Source: Spinacia oleracea
Taxonomy: Eukaryota; Streptophyta; Magnoliopsida; Caryophyllales; Amaranthaceae
DNA length: 64,000 nt
NCBI RefSeq assembly: GCF_020520425.1
Contig: NC_079487.1
Location: forward strand, 134,314,385 to 134,378,384
Direction: 5' to 3'
The number at the start of each line of letters is the position of its first letter. Within the stretch, counting starts at the first letter, position 1. Below the pieces are notes generated by a model. The model had not been told where the DNA came from and did no database searches. It saw only the letters and a list, made by a program, of their open reading frames with translations. The position numbers and the translations under genes were made by a program. Shown here in pieces: positions 22,031 to 35,344 of the stretch.

Positions 22031-22543
22031 ACTATAGAGTGTCCTACCTGTATGGAACTATTGTTCAAGTGGGTTAGATGATTATGTAAGTATATTACAA
22101 GTACCTAAATTAAGGATATTAGACACTCGGATTTCTTCATGTATGTAACACCCATACCCGAGTCAAATGGAATCGGTTTCATTGACTAGAAAGAGTAGTG
22201 GAGTTAAAGAGTTGTTAAAGTTTGAGTAACTAAGCCTGTACTGCTGCTATGGTCTTCTGAATCTGGACCTAAGTGAGAATTTTGGTTTAATTGTACAAAC
22301 ATAAATATGAAATTGTGCAAAAGAGTACATAAGTTAGAGTGTTGCTGAATGAATGAGATATGTCCTAAAGATAGCGCCATAGCAGATAAGAAATTTAGGA
22401 AGGAAATCTTGAGCTACCATACTCGTGCATCTAGTTCCAAAAATCGAACTTTATCTCTTGATTGGGTGAAATAATTTTGTACAATATGCAATGTTATGCT
22501 ACACATTTTGTATAGGTTACATAAAGCTATCTTACATGCATGT

Positions 22544-25500
22544 TTATCTTGCAGATGGGGTTAACCGAGCATTTGACAAATCTGGACTCTCTATCTCCAG
22601 GAAGCTTGTCAACAATGTTTTCCTTGAAGATGGTGTTCTTCCACTACCAGAAGACATATTCTGGTTATTTTCTGATCCTTTCTCTAACATCACTGCATCT
22701 TGTATAGCCAAGATTATTTCCTGCATTTTAGGCCGTGATATTCCATGTTGCTCAACACATTGTATGGCTACTTCAGCCACTCGCCACACAGACTCAAGTT
22801 TTACGTTGTCTGCTAGCAAAGGGTCCATCATGCTTCCAACATCCCCCTTACGGATCAATGATCTCGCCTATTGAAAAACAATGTCAATCGTTAAGGTTCT
22901 TCAAACACATCTTCCTAGATGTTGAAGATCATAATCTTTACTATTTGCACATCAATTATATTGTGGGTGTTACATTCATAGCTAGTGGCATGTTTTTCTT
23001 GGTTAGCTGGATGTGCATTATAATGAAGTGAAAATTCTGCTGTCACTTTTATTAGGAACTAATGTTGCCCGGTCGCCCCTAAAGTCTTTACCAAAGATAC
23101 TTTGATGTAAGAAAAATTATCCCGTGATTTGAAAATATAATGCCCCTGAAATCATGAAGCAAAACAAACATACCCAGTGAACGATATTCCAGTCAGCCCC
23201 GTAATCTTCTGTAATGGGCTTTCTTCCAGATATCAGTTCCAAGAGAACAATACCAAAACTATAAACATCACTTTTTTCAGTGAGCTGTTGATTTGCATAG
23301 TACCTACAGGAGCAAGGTGCATGACCAGTTAAGTAGAAAGCATGTTTTGGAAGAAGTTGATTGATTACTTAGATGTTTGTGAAGAGTCTTACTCCGGATC
23401 TAGATAGCCTAGTGTTCCTTTAGCTACACTCGATACATGAGTGAGATCTTCTTCAGCTTGTCTTGAAAGGCCAAAGTCTGCTACTTTTGCTCTCATATTT
23501 ATATCTAGAAGGATGTTGCTAGTTTTAACATCGCGATGAATAATACTAGGACTGCATCCAGTGTGCAAGTATTCAAGGCCTGTGAATCCATTTCTTTTTC
23601 AATTTTAGCATGTCTTATATACCATATAACATAGAGAAAGAAATAATTCATGTAATACCTTTAGCTGCATCTTCTGCAATACGCAAACGAGTTAGCCAGT
23701 CTACCTGCCTCTGTTTGATGGGATCTGCTAGTCAATGATTTATTATATCAGGTGTCAGATTATAGAAGTTGCTATGAATTGCAAAATGTACTTTCAGACA
23801 ATAGATATTATAAACAGGGTGTGAAAATCAGACCATGTATGTGATCTCGTAGGGTCCCGTTATGCATATATTCATAGACCAGAATTCTATGGTTTGCTTC
23901 TTCACAGTATCCAACAAGAGGAACCAAATTTCTGTGATGAATTCTTGATAACAGGGAAACCTGCAATAATTCTTTGGTTCAAATAACAGGATTTGATAGT
24001 GCTTGAACCCTCCTGTGCTACCTAATTTTGATAATGCTTCTAGATTGAACTTGAAATGGTCCTATCCTATTCATGTTTAGTTGAACTTGCAGAGTTTTTA
24101 AGTTTTAAATCACACTTGAGTTGAATTTACTCGCATGCCTGACAGAATTTCTTTCCTGAACAGTTTCTTAAGATAAATGACTGTGAACTGTATTATACAG
24201 ATGGTAGAACTATAGGTCGTGATTAGATTACCTCAGTTAAAAATTGCTTGGTTCCTTGGCTTGTCGAGTCACCTATGATTTTAACTGCGATCTCCTTGCC
24301 ATCCTTCATCCTTCCATAATAGACAACTCCAAAGCTTCCTCTTCCAATATTCTTGGAGAATTTCATAGTGGCAGCATCTAATTCAGACAGCTTAATACAG
24401 CAAGCTATACCGTCTTCCATTAGATGTGCACCTCGTGTGAGGTTATGGCCCTTCTTCGGAGGCTTGGTATTTGCATCAGCTGCATGCAAGAAGCCATCTA
24501 CTTTATTCAGAAAAAAATATTTTGATATGTGCAAGCTATTTCCTTGATGTATATGATTATATAAGTAAAAGGCGTACTAGTTACCTTTATAGTTAATTTT
24601 CTGCCGAGGTGTCTTTCTTTTAAAATTGCGTAGTAATAGTAAAATTACCAGGATCACCACTATAAGTGCTCCAAGTGCCGCCACTGAAATTCCTACTTTC
24701 AGACTTGTACCTAGTCGTATCCCTTTAGTTAGCTTAGGATTTCCGTCATAGCTGCAAAATAGAGCTTTTGATTTAGAACCACAATTATCATCTACAATGC
24801 TTGAACTTCAGAGTGCCCTCTCTTCGAGGGTAGCAATACAGGTAGTTATTTATCATCTCCTCTGTATTTGACTATTTGTTTGAAGTATACTTACTTAAAA
24901 ACCATTTTCCTGCTTAGCAATGCTGGAGATATTTTGCCACTGAAATCGTTGTTCTGAATGTACCTGTCACAGGAGATTCCAGTAATCCAGTTTACTGAGG
25001 ACCAAATCAATTGGTTGTACGGAGTATTAAATTACATGCATTTTTATTAATGAGACTTACAGCTCCTGTAAGCTTGGTAAGCTACTGAGATAAGAGGGTA
25101 AAGATCCATTGAGCCTGTTGTTCTCTAAATGCCTGCACATGGGAGAAAAGTGTGAGAATAGCATCTAAAAGTTGCTGCCATTTTATCTATATAATGCGCC
25201 TTTGAGCTGTAGCTTACACAATTCTCAGGTTGACGAGGTTACTGATATCAGGGATAGGTCCAATGAGAGAATTACCCTCTAACCACCTGTGACATTTGAT
25301 TAGAAATGCAAATAGCAGCAAATAATCATGTAGAAGGTGAACTAGACAATGAAGCAGAAAAACAAGCTTACAACTCTGTTACTGCATCCAGATTCTGAAT
25401 CTCAGGTGGTATTGGCCCTGTCAGATTTCTCTTCGACAGGTGTCTGCATGGAAAATCAGGAGAAAACCTTCATTATCAATCTCCATTAAGAACAGGAACA

Positions 25501-27832
25501 TTTTAGTGTGGCCATGGTACTTTTTTTTCTTGTAGTGTTTTACACCCTATTCAAATCTTGAATTGGTCCTCGCATCATTTATGCGATCACCATTGAGATG
25601 TAGAGTAGCTTGGTTTCTGGTTCTTATTTACAGGTTGCCCTTGGAAAATGTTATATACAGTTTTCTAGTAAACTGCATATGAATGAAGTCTTACTGTAAC
25701 ACTCTTACTTACATTGCAGTGATTCTTGGCGGTGTAGTTGAGCTGCAGGTTACCCATTCCCATTGTGTTGGAGTGCAAGGATCACCTTCATCTTGTTTTT
25801 CCACACCGGCAGGCAACATGGCAAGAACAGCATTAAGGGCAATCACTTCCATCAGAAAACAACATTATCAACATCAGTTGGGGTTTATTAAGGTGAGTCA
25901 ATGTCAATAACAAACTAATTTTCATCCATTTCTGCATCACATCACAAACCTACCATCTTGAGCGTCAGCTTTTGAACCTATCTGAACATATTTGCTGATC
26001 TCAATTGCACTCAACAGCGGCCCTTTTGTTGAATCTGGTGTCTTTACAAAAGAAAATGACAGGACAAAATCCAGAGTCACATTCATGTAGCTAGGTTCGT
26101 AAAGCTTGTTGGTGCCATTGGCGTTCTCTTCTATATTCACTACTGCATTGCTGTAATCAGGTACATAAGGATGCTCCATTTTGAACTTCCGAGTCTCATT
26201 CGATCTTATATTCTCTATCTCAGCAAAATATGCAAAAGCTCTAGCATTTCCCGGAAAGTCCTCTAGGGTAAGCCGGTAGGTTAGGTTCCCCTCTGTACCA
26301 ACTACTGCAGTTTGCATCACTTTTACTGGTGGATACTCTCTGTTAGTCACTTCTATGTTCTTTGTTGTATTGATTCTTTCTGTTCCGGGAGCTATCCCGA
26401 CTAAAAAGTTCGGCCTTTTTACTAGGTCTGATTCCCATACTCGGTCAAATGGGTCGTCCGGGTACCTTACATGAAAAAATTATGCATTTGACACTCATTT
26501 TGCAACAAAACATAGTGGACTATCAAAGAATTTAATCTTCCTTTTTTACAACTGTTAAACATCTAAATATCTAATAATTCACATGATCTTGCTAAGGAAC
26601 GCCTTTTAGGCTTCGTTTGGTAGGATGTAAAACGTTTTCATGGAAAACAATTTTCCCCTTTTCAATCATTTTACGTTGTTTGGTTTGGCAAACAATTTTC
26701 CGTAAGTCCCTCAAAGTTGGAAAACCCTTCTCCATTTGAAAGGGAGGAAACCACTTTTCCACCTTTCCTCCTTTCCTCCTTACCTCCCTCTCCCTTTTCC
26801 CCCTCAATTTTCACCATCTTCTCCCATTTTCTTTAAAGAAACCAAACAAAGGAAAACTAGTTTGCAATTATGTTTTCCCTTGGAATTTTTTTTCCATGAA
26901 AAATCATTTTGCACTGATAACGTTTTTCACCAAACCAAACGGAGCCTTAATACTTGCTCATTACGGAAAATAGATTGGTTCTTACCTTATGGGGTCTTTG
27001 GTAGGAGCTCCAAAGTTAACCCTAGCAGCAGACTTCATGTAGAAATGGTCCTCATAATCTGTGGCATACATGGAGAGATTCAACGGGCGAAGCTCCAGGG
27101 TAGAGATGAAGGGAGACCCTGTAGTTGCACAGCAAATACAAACATTTATAGAGCTAGAAGGTGCCCTGATGATCATCTCTTCAACATACGTTCGTGATCC
27201 GTCAAACACTGTAACTGTAGCCCACTTAGTTGCATCCAAGTATAGCAGGAAACTGGGATATGTGTCTGCATTTTCTGTGCTTCCATACAGAAATGTTGCT
27301 CTGACAAGGTACCTCCTCCTCTCCTTTGTTTCTAAATTATAGCAGTATTTCTTGTCATCTGTTGGGAAATCCCTCCTCTTTTTGTAGGGTTCCCATTCAT
27401 CATTTGTGTTCTGAACATCTATTGTTTCTCCATGACTCATAATTCCAGTGTCTGAAATCCATGCTAGCCCAGTTTTTTTGTCTGTGTAATTACTGTCTCC
27501 TCCACAATCTATGCTAATGAACTCTGCATATAAATCATATTCAAACTCATGATTATGAAAAACAGAGTTAAGCTTGAATTTTAAACTAGTGTAACTTTTT
27601 AAAAATTCAAACTTTGGAGTAATCCCACTCGTCCCCCTATGTTCCGCCCCTGATTGAATGATTCAGTTTCAAAGATTGAACATATAATAAGTTTTAATTC
27701 AGTTGTTTTTTTTTTGGTTTTCTTCAAGATGAATCTGAGTTTAAAGTACTACTATTACATACCTGTTACTTGGGAGAAAATACATGGTAGAGAGAGAAGA
27801 AGCAAAGCCAGCACATGAAAGTATGAACCCAT
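22544..27832 (-). CDS. malectin-like/LRR receptor kinase, At1g67720-like (LRR-I type)
   Basis: Fifteen exons on the minus strand: 27763-27832, 26986-27523, 25954-26465, 25713-25845, 25372-25443, 25218-25286, 25061-25132, 24895-24963, 24585-24751, 24232-24500, 23834-23960, 23659-23727, 23393-23579, 23174-23303 and 22544-22867. Phases agree throughout and give 935 residues (the Arabidopsis homologue is about 930). The order is a signal peptide (ends near IFSQVT), a malectin-like ectodomain (about 24-370, with [13 protein letters not shown] and [16 protein letters not shown]), and an LRR region with each repeat on its own 69-72-nt exon. One membrane span (about 531-552) and a Ser/Thr kinase follow. 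Kinase residues visible: GRGSFG (620-625), K641, HRD with D739, DFG with D757, and a [11 protein letters not shown] activation loop, so it looks active. It would sit in the plasma membrane. Ligand and pathway are unknown. Intron 2 carries a MITE. Confidence 0.94.
26609..26946. mobile_element. Tourist-like MITE in intron 2 of the receptor kinase gene
   Basis: The left end GGCTTCGTTTGGTAGG is matched by the right end GGCTCCGTTTGGTTTGG read on the minus strand, and similarity continues through an AAAACGTTTTC-like word. TTA target duplications lie at 26606-26608 and 26947-26949. It is 338 bp. It is a different family from the GAACTTA-rich elements. The plus-strand ORF at 26736-27197 runs from this element into antisense of exon 2 and is not a gene. 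Confidence 0.85.
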
Positions 27833-30800
27833 CTAAGATCTGGAACAGAGTGAAGAACTAAATACTCTTAACACTAAACTTCTTTCAGTGTTTCAAAAAC
27901 AAACATTTTGGTGTTGTTTGGGTTTTGGTGCAAATTCTTTACTAGTACCTTTTGCTTTTCTTATCTCCAGCTTTAACTTTTCGGTCTGACGGAATAGGCT
28001 TGATTTTGAAATGCTTAACCAATATGGACTTATGATTACTCATTCCATTTGGAATTAATTGTCCTATTGTCTCAACCCCTCGAAATAAAAACTAATACTC
28101 CGATATATTTCGTAAAATGACTTTAATTTTTCGAAAAAAACCCCTTAATAATAGTCTGTAGTTGGATTACTTTTTATCCTTTTCCCATCAATTTATTCAA
28201 AACATGGCTATTGAAATTTCTAATCATAAACTTACCGTTTATAGAAAAGGAGATAACTTTACCCAGACATGTTAAATTAGAATTTGTGTGTGACTATTAG
28301 TTCCGAACAGAGGGAGTATGGTGAGTAATGTTCAATCACGGCTGTGAACTGTTACTTTCCTCAATTTCTGTTTTCTATATGAATGAATGTTAGATGATGG
28401 AATCTGCTTTTTGTGAGATAAAGTTATTTTGGTTTGATTTTATGGTCACTTTTTTCCTCACCTTTGGTAAAGAATACGCCATGCAACTTTAAAGACAAAA
28501 GAAAACACTCGATTAAAATGTAATCAACTTAATTGCTGTCTTAGCCTAGAATTGCAGTAGAATAATATTTGTGGTGGCATTTAATCACATATCTGCATCC
28601 TCTGTAGAATACCGTGTGGGCCGGTTTATGCTGACATATCAGGTATTGCTGCATCATTCAATCTTAACCATCTGATTTTATTTGATCTTACAATATTTAT
28701 TGTGATCTTGATAGTACACCCTCCATTTTTTAAGCTGAGCAGAATTTGTTTTATCCATTTTTAGTTTTTATTTTTATTTTTCTTACTTTTTTTTACAGCA
28801 TCCATTTTGAGTTTGTTATCAGATTCAGAAAATAAGAATTGGGTATTGTTTATTGGAATTAGAAACTTGAGCACTCCTTTTTATCCATTAGTTCGAAATT
28901 GGTAGTCATACTATCTCAACCCCATTATTAAGAATTCATCAGGATTTTATAATAGTTTTCGTCTTTCACTATTCCAATTTGTTTATGTTTGAAAATTCTG
29001 TCTATTTCTATTTTCCGTTCAATCCAAACTACTTTTAGTATGTGTGACTCTTAATTCCGTATAGAAAGAGCATTAGAAAATCATTAGAAAAGAAAAAGTA
29101 GTTAAACAATTTGAATTTGGAAAGTGTACCATGATTAGTCATTTTAATCACTTTTTTGGTATGCAACTTTTTTCTTCAGCAATGACATTTTATAATAAAA
29201 TGAAGGAATACTAAAAACAATTTACATGCCCTACAGGCTACAGGGCCTGCACTTTACTTTGAGAGTTCCCTTCCCCCACCTTCTCAGCCCATGGTTCCAT
29301 TCTCATTCTTCCCTACTTAAAAATAGTATTTCGTCTATTTTTTTGTTTTTTTTTAACTTGTAACATATTAATTAAAAAAAACCCGGAGGAAATATAACGG
29401 ACATTATAAAATTAAATAAAGAAGTTGACAGGATAATTGTTCTTGTGGTATCCCTTGGTGGGATCTTTAGTTCTTTACCATGCAGAGGCATCCTGAAAAG
29501 ATAGGGAATGGAATTAGATTTTGCATGCCATTATATTGCGCATTATTCTATTGCATTTCTCCCCCTCCCCCTTCTTTATTTCACTTATAATTGTTTTTCT
29601 AAATCTCTCTTCCTTTTTTGTCCCTTTAGACCAGGTCAACATCACCTTTTAAGAGGTTTGTTTTTCTTCCGTATGAACACAGTTCAAGGTTGGTCCCCAA
29701 ACTCACTAAATTCCAGAAAAAAGGTTCATTTAATTTGTTTTTGTGTTCATATTTTTAGAAGTACCATTTCATTTTTTTGTGTTCATATTTTTTGGTTGTT
29801 GTGATTGAATGTTATCTAAGCTCCAAGTAAGGTCAGTGTTTGCTAATAAAAGTTGCTTTCTTGGTTTTGTCATGGGAGTCATTGGTACTAATAAGTAATA
29901 ACACTGCTACAACAACATTAGTTACATTACCTAAGTTAAAATCTCAAAAGAATTGTGTCGGCTGCATGAACTGTAAAGTCATCCGTACCTGTTACGTGTG
30001 ACATGTGTGATCGAATCCTTTTCCTCCACTCACTTCTATCAAATTAATGCAATCAATATGATCGTCCCAGATGTCTAGTTATTGCATGTTTTTTTTGTTT
30101 TAATCCTTTTCCATTAAGATCATTATTGGTCAACCTTAACTTCTTTTAAAATCTTCATTATCTCAACTTTCCATGATATGCAGTGTGCAACCATCATCAG
30201 TTATTTTTACTTGCCATGGTAGGGTTTCCAGGCCTACTTCATAAGATATTGTAGTGGTTAAGATCTCAAACCTAAGCTATTTATTTCATAGGTTAGTTTA
30301 AAAATGAACTGACTGAATTCTTTTTCTTGAATCCTTAAAGATTATGCTCTTTGTACTAATGCAAAAGTTATCAGTTGGAATGATGACCTAAGCTAGCAAT
30401 TACTGTGAAATTCTAGGAAACTACTCACTTTGTTTTTCTCTCTCGCACACAAGAACATAACACACTGATCAATGTACTATTGTAACATTAATCAAAAGAG
30501 ACTTGCCTTCCTTTAGTTGCTTATAATTGTAATTAATTAGTAAACAATAGGACTTCTATTAGTTCCAGGCTAACCACACATAACAATGTGTAGTTTACTC
30601 TCATTTTATTAAGAAGGATAGAAAACAATCAATTATTTTCTCTCTTCTAGAAATCTCTAACTTCCATAAATCTATGCCTTAGCTGTATGGTCCTTTGGTT
30701 TACAATTTTCTTGAGAACTCTTCACATCTTGAAATCTTCCCAGTTTCTTCTTATATTCTCCCTTCACAGTGGATATGTTTGTTACTGCGCCAAAACAAGT

Positions 30801-31181
30801 TTACAGTTAATTGAATTCTTCATGAAAACGGGTATATATGAGCCTCCACGAGAAGACGAATTTACAGTTATCAATGATTTTATTATGTCATAAAAAAAGT
30901 TGTCATCTTTCTAAGTATAATAGTTGTTTATGATCGGAGTTCTTATGATACCCAACTGAATGTTGTTAAGATAGTCTTAAACAGAATGTTGTGGAGAGTG
31001 TGGGAATAACCTAGCCATTACAAAGGGGCCTTTTTTAAATTATACTCGTACATGATATTGTTAATTACTACGTATAAGGTTCCTATACTGTACCAATAGA
31101 AGGGAATATATAATCCATGAGGAATTGAGGATATAATTAGAGAAGGAAGACTTACTAAGGTACTTCTTAATGTCAGTGTTA
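27833..31181. other. large intergenic spacer
   Basis: No gene is seen on either strand over 3.3 kb. The part from 27833 to about 28050 should hold the receptor-kinase promoter. A degraded Stowaway-like relic probably spans about 28076-28318 (right end aacagagggagta), with similar scraps near 28715-29060. The rest is AT-rich with no supported feature. Confidence 0.4.
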
Positions 31182-31336
31182 CACTGTTACCTAATACGTG
31201 GAACGAGTACGTGGGCGCAATTCACTGCCTAAGTACGTTGAATTAGCCCAAAATTGTTCCACAGTACGAGTACGCGCGTTATAATACGCGCGTTCTCAAT
31301 ACGCAATTCGTGGGAACTGGTGTATTAGGTAACACT
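31182..31336. mobile_element. short MITE with GTTACCTAATAC inverted ends
   Basis: CACTGTTACCTAATAC at 31182 is matched by CAGTGTTACCTAATAC read on the minus strand from 31336. Inside, tacgcgcgttataatacgcg is a local palindrome. A target duplication could not be fixed, so the superfamily is open. Confidence 0.6.
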
Positions 31337-32244
31337 GCTTATTATCATTATTTGATCCATTGGACTTCACCTTGGGCCGTTCTTTAATCTTTAGTGAGTA
31401 AGACAGAAATCAAGCCCATTAAGGAGCTTCAGGAAAAGTGGCTTTATCATTAGTTAAGCAGTTGAGCTCACTCCAAATAAAAGGGGACAAAATATAAAAG
31501 ACAAAAAGGAGGTGAAAAACAGGAAATGCTTGCCTAGAAATTACTTTTCTTTAGTTGAAATTGATTAGGTAGTAGAGAGGAGGTATGTGGGGGGTCCAGG
31601 TCTGGCTTTACTTTTCTTGCTAAAATGGTTGTTAAATAAAGAGTCTTGAGCTATAGGCTAAACGAACAAAAACTCTTCATTTAACAACCATCTTATAATC
31701 TTAGTATTAATCTTGACGATCATGATTATAATTGTAAATTTAACATATTACGATCCACAGAAATGTTTTTTCTTAAAAAGAGATCAAGGAATGATACTTA
31801 TTTGTCTCTATTGAGTTTTGTTTGTCAAAGTCAAATGTGGCGTATTTTTTAACGTAGAATTTACATTGGTTATTATTCCGAAAGTACATCCTGGAAATCA
31901 TGGGAAATGAATTGAAGTCCAAGGCCAAGAAATTATTTGGAAAGAAAAATTAAGGCAGAGGTGGGAAGAGAGATTAATTGAAGCCATCCTTTTCTTTTCT
32001 TGGAGAAGGAAAAAGGTTTCAATGTTAAGCAAGTTGGCTTTATCTTATGCTTATCTTTTAATGGCAACTAATTTGTAAACAAGTTACCACCCTTTCCTTA
32101 TTTCTCTTCTTTAAAACATTCTCTCCTGAAAACTCTCTTTCTCTTTCTCCTTCTTTCTCTCTCTCTATCCCTCCCTTAAATCCTTGTTTTCATTGGAGTA
32201 TTTTCTAGTCAAAAAAATTCTGGGGAAAATATAAAACAGGACTT
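31337..32244. promoter_or_regulatory. upstream region and pyrimidine-rich leader of RING paralogue 2
   Basis: No gene. From about 32100 to 32244 the plus strand is a CT-rich tract (ctctctttctctttctcctt and similar), typical of plant 5' leaders, running to the ATG at 32245. The transcription start cannot be placed exactly. Confidence 0.45.
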
Positions 32245-34459
32245 ATGTGGCAGAAGCAGCAGCCTAGCAAATCTTCCTACAGAGAATCAATCAAAGCTCT
32301 TGAAGCTGATATACAACATGCCAATAATCTGTAAGTTTTCCCATCCTCTAATTTTCTATTACATGAACATAATTGGATATATGTAAGTTGTAAGCATGTC
32401 ACCAATTGTAAATTACTCACTTTCCGTTTTCGCCCATTTCATGAAGAATTACACTCTTTTGCAAGCTTCTTACTTTTGTATTACTATGTGTTGTATTTTA
32501 TATCATGCAAATGCTAAAAAAAAAAAAAATTGTGTATTATCATGGAAATAGTATATTTAATTCTGTTGAAGGTCTTGTTTGGCAGCTGCCAGCTGATCAT
32601 GCTTATTCAAGCTTCAAGGATAGAAATTTGTATTCATCTGAAAGTTTGATTTCATGTAGTCTGCCTGGGTTTTCTTTCCTAATCAAAAGGAAAAAGAAGG
32701 ATAGATAACTTTGGGTTCTGTAATCAGTAATTGATCATATGATTTTTAACCTTTCTGTTTTAGGGGGACAAATATATTCCTTTTGAATTTTGTAGCAGTC
32801 CTTTATGCTGGGGTTTATCAAATTCTAAATTTGATTTGATCTTTGAGCTTTTCTTACTGTTCTGAGAATATTTCTGGGTTTAAATTTTGGCAGGGCAGCT
32901 TCTCTTCCAAGGGACTATTGTGGGGATAGTGTTCAAATGAAACTATCTTACAGTCCTTTGGCACCCTTTTTCATATATTTGATAGAATTGATGGATTATA
33001 GTTGTACAGATACCCTCCCTACTTTTTTGGGACTGCATCACATTTTATTATACAAGGTACCCTCTTGGCTCTTGCCTAAGTCCCTTTGAAATATCTGATT
33101 GACATCAAAGAGTTACATTCTGAAACAAAAATGATTTTGATTTAGGTATATGTTGATGGAATGCCAACAATGTCATCCCAAGAAAAGAAGGCTTCTTTAA
33201 GGGAATTCTATGGTATAAGAAAATGTTTCTTTTGTTGCTTCTTTTCTTATCTTAATGTCCACATTGGAAGCATAATTTGAAGTACCTTAAGAAATATATA
33301 TTTGTTTGCAGCTGTTATATACCCGTCGCTTATGCTGTTAGAAGGTAATCTGATTGAATCAGAAGAAGGTAAGAAAAGAACTCGGAGCTCGGATATTTTG
33401 AGCAGAAATAGAGTAGATGACAAGAGGAAACTTCTGGATGATGATTTCGAGAGGGATGATGAGTGCGGGATTTGCATGGAGCCTGGCACGAAGATGGTGT
33501 TACCCACCTGCGGACATTCCTTATGCATTAGTTGCTTTCAGGATTGGTATGCTCATATTCCACATTTCCACCTTAATTTACCGCTCAAAGACTCGAATTT
33601 CTTTGCCATTGTTTTAATTGGGGGTTATTTGGTTTGGGGAGGTGAAGAGGGAATGTCAAATGAGGGATTTGAGCCCCTTTCTTGGCTCTTGTCCCCTTCT
33701 GATTTCAAGGGAATTGAGGAGATGTATTATGGCTTAGCATCTGGTATTTTATTATGGTTTGATGAGAGGTTATCAAAATTCGGGTGGAGCCGGGCTTTAA
33801 TGCAAAAACTCATGCGCAAACCCATAAATTTGGTGCAGGCTTTTCGGGCTGACACGGTTTTTCCAGGCTTTTCGGGCTGGGTTCGGGTCGGGCTATAGAT
33901 GATAATGTCTAGGACTTTGATCATATTAAAATCTGAATGTTTAGAGGATATGCTACATATGACTAATGCTTTTCTAACAAAGTGAGTGTGTTAGACATGT
34001 TTTGGTTCACCTTATTTTCAGTTTTTCACTTATTTCGGGACTAATAAGTTTAGATAAGGGGTTAATAAGTTCAGATAGGTTCTAAAACCCTGTTTTTGCA
34101 ACCTGAACTCCCTTCTGTTGCATTCATTTGTGAATTGTCTCCCTTTCTTGCATTTTATTTCCTCACTGAAATGATTTCAACCAAAATGGGATTCTGTTCT
34201 TTACAACTTACAAGGGTTCATTCCCCTTTTTTTTCGGTTGTTAAATGACAGGAGTTCAAGATCGCGGTCCTGCCCATTCTGCCGGGGAAGCCTAAAGCGG
34301 GTTGACTCTAAAGACCTGTGGGTTCTCACGAACAACCACGAGGTTGTTGACTCGATCACCATAGCAAGAGAGAATCTAACCCGTTTCTACTTATACATTG
34401 AAAGCCTTCCACTTGCAACACCTGATGCCCATTTCTTCATGTATGATTACATGATATAA
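32245..34459 (+). CDS. AIRP2-like C3HC4 RING E3 ubiquitin ligase, paralogue 2
   Basis: Five exons: 32245-32330, 32894-33056, 33146-33212, 33312-33546 and 34252-34459, giving 252 residues. The N-terminus has the family signature SYRESIKALEADIQHANNL, followed by MKLSYSPLAPFFIYLI. The RING is C157-G-I-C160, C-G-H, C-I-S-C and C-P-F-C, followed by RGSLKRVDSKDLWVL and a tail ending RFYLYIESLP...YDYMI. All zinc ligands are present. Related Arabidopsis AIRP2-type proteins are E3 ligases, AIRP2 itself in abscisic acid signalling; the target here is unknown. It shares every intron position and phase and three exact exon lengths with the gene at 11284-12961. Intron 4 (705 bp) contains transposon-derived DNA. 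The single-frame ORF at 33302-33898 reads through this intron and is not the real C-terminus. Confidence 0.92.
33610..34095. repeat. transposon-derived DNA inside intron 4 of RING paralogue 2
   Basis: The part from about 33770 to 33893 has hAT-like GC-rich words (ttcgggtggagccgggc, aatttggtgcaggctttt, ttcgggtcgggcta) similar to the duplicated block at 4440-4500. The part from about 33985 to 34095 (cttatttcgggactaataag, ttaataagttcagatag) matches the GAACTTA-rich MITE family. Neither has clean ends. Confidence 0.5.
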
Positions 34460-35092
34460 GCTGCAGTACTTAAGAAACAGCATAATAAGCAACTACTACA
34501 AAGTGTAAAAGAAGCCGACCATTGATTGTATATAGTGTCTGGTATCAACAACTGTAAACATAATCATAAGATATGATGTTCGTGACCTGATTGGTACGCG
34601 ACTGCTGTTCGTGTTCTGACTTCAGAGGAAGGTGTAGATATTCATGTTGCAGAAGATCATCTGTAACCTAGTGTAGAAGCAAGTAAAGGTATGCTTGATT
34701 GACATTCAACCGTGTTCCTGGCCTTTTAGAATCTGGGAATTGAAGGGATTGTCAAGTTAAAAGTATATTGTATAATATCTGGGTTTTGCCCCCCCTCAAT
34801 AATTTGATGAAATTTGTACTGTTGGGGTTGCTCATATGTTATCTTTTTAATGACTAATGTAAATGAAATGATCATTGACTTGGACTAGTTAGTTACCTTG
34901 AAGTTGAGGATGAAGTAATAATATTCCATTCATTGAAAAATAATTGTCACATTGTCCCAACTTTTTATAATCATGAATATGATATGATTTTCTGAAAATC
35001 TTTTTAGTAGGTGAGTTATTCTCACAATGCATCTGGGAAATGGAAAGCCTATAACCCATTATACCTATGCTAGCACCCAAAATAACCCATTA
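34460..35092. other. 3' flank of RING paralogue 2
   Basis: This is probably 3' UTR to about 34830, then spacer. A 63-codon minus-strand frame (34889-35080) has two cysteines but no support. It could hold a second exon of the peptide ORF that follows, but no splice join keeps a long frame open. Confidence 0.35.
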
Positions 35093-35344
35093 CTATATTA
35101 CATCTAGTAATATTAGAATGACTTTATAAAAAATAAAAATAAAAATAAATAAAAACAAATTAAAGGAGTAACTTTTACCATACACTTGACTGTCTCCATT
35201 TTGACATTGTTTAAAGTGTTGGCTATATCCACAAGGACCACAAGTAGAAAGGAGGACGATTTTGTAAGGGTTTTGTGATTTTATAATTTCAAGAAACACA
35301 AAACAAATGATGAAGACAAAGACACATAACTTCACTTGATTCAT
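35093..35344 (-). CDS. candidate small secreted cysteine-containing peptide
   Basis: A Met at 35344 starts a hydrophobic leader (VKLCVFVFIICFVFLEII) that looks like a signal peptide, cleaved near KSQ. A short mature part with C-x2-C-x8-C spacing (CGPCGYSQHFKQC) follows. The frame continues into an F/I/L-rich low-complexity end. A donor (TATG then gtaaaag) lies at 35178, so the real exon may be 35179-35344 with 55 codons. Joining to the acceptor before 35021 gives only three more codons. No family is recognised. A degraded repeat of part of this ORF lies just upstream, at about 35350-35400. It could be a small peptide gene, a relic of one, or chance. Confidence 0.3.
   Translation of the reverse strand: MNQVKLCVFVFIICFVFLEIIKSQNPYKIVLLSTCGPCGYSQHFKQCQNGDSQVYGKSYSFNLFLFIFIFIFYKVILILLDVI

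Noticed and set aside
22491-22874. 127-codon plus-strand ORF
   Set aside because: It is antisense to the last kinase exon.
26736-27197. 153-codon plus-strand ORF
   Set aside because: It starts in a MITE and continues antisense to exon 2 of the receptor kinase gene.
33302-33898. 198-codon ORF ending in a GC-rich tail after the RING start
   Set aside because: It reads through the exon 4 donor into transposon DNA. Splicing to 34252 restores the conserved CPFC half of the RING.
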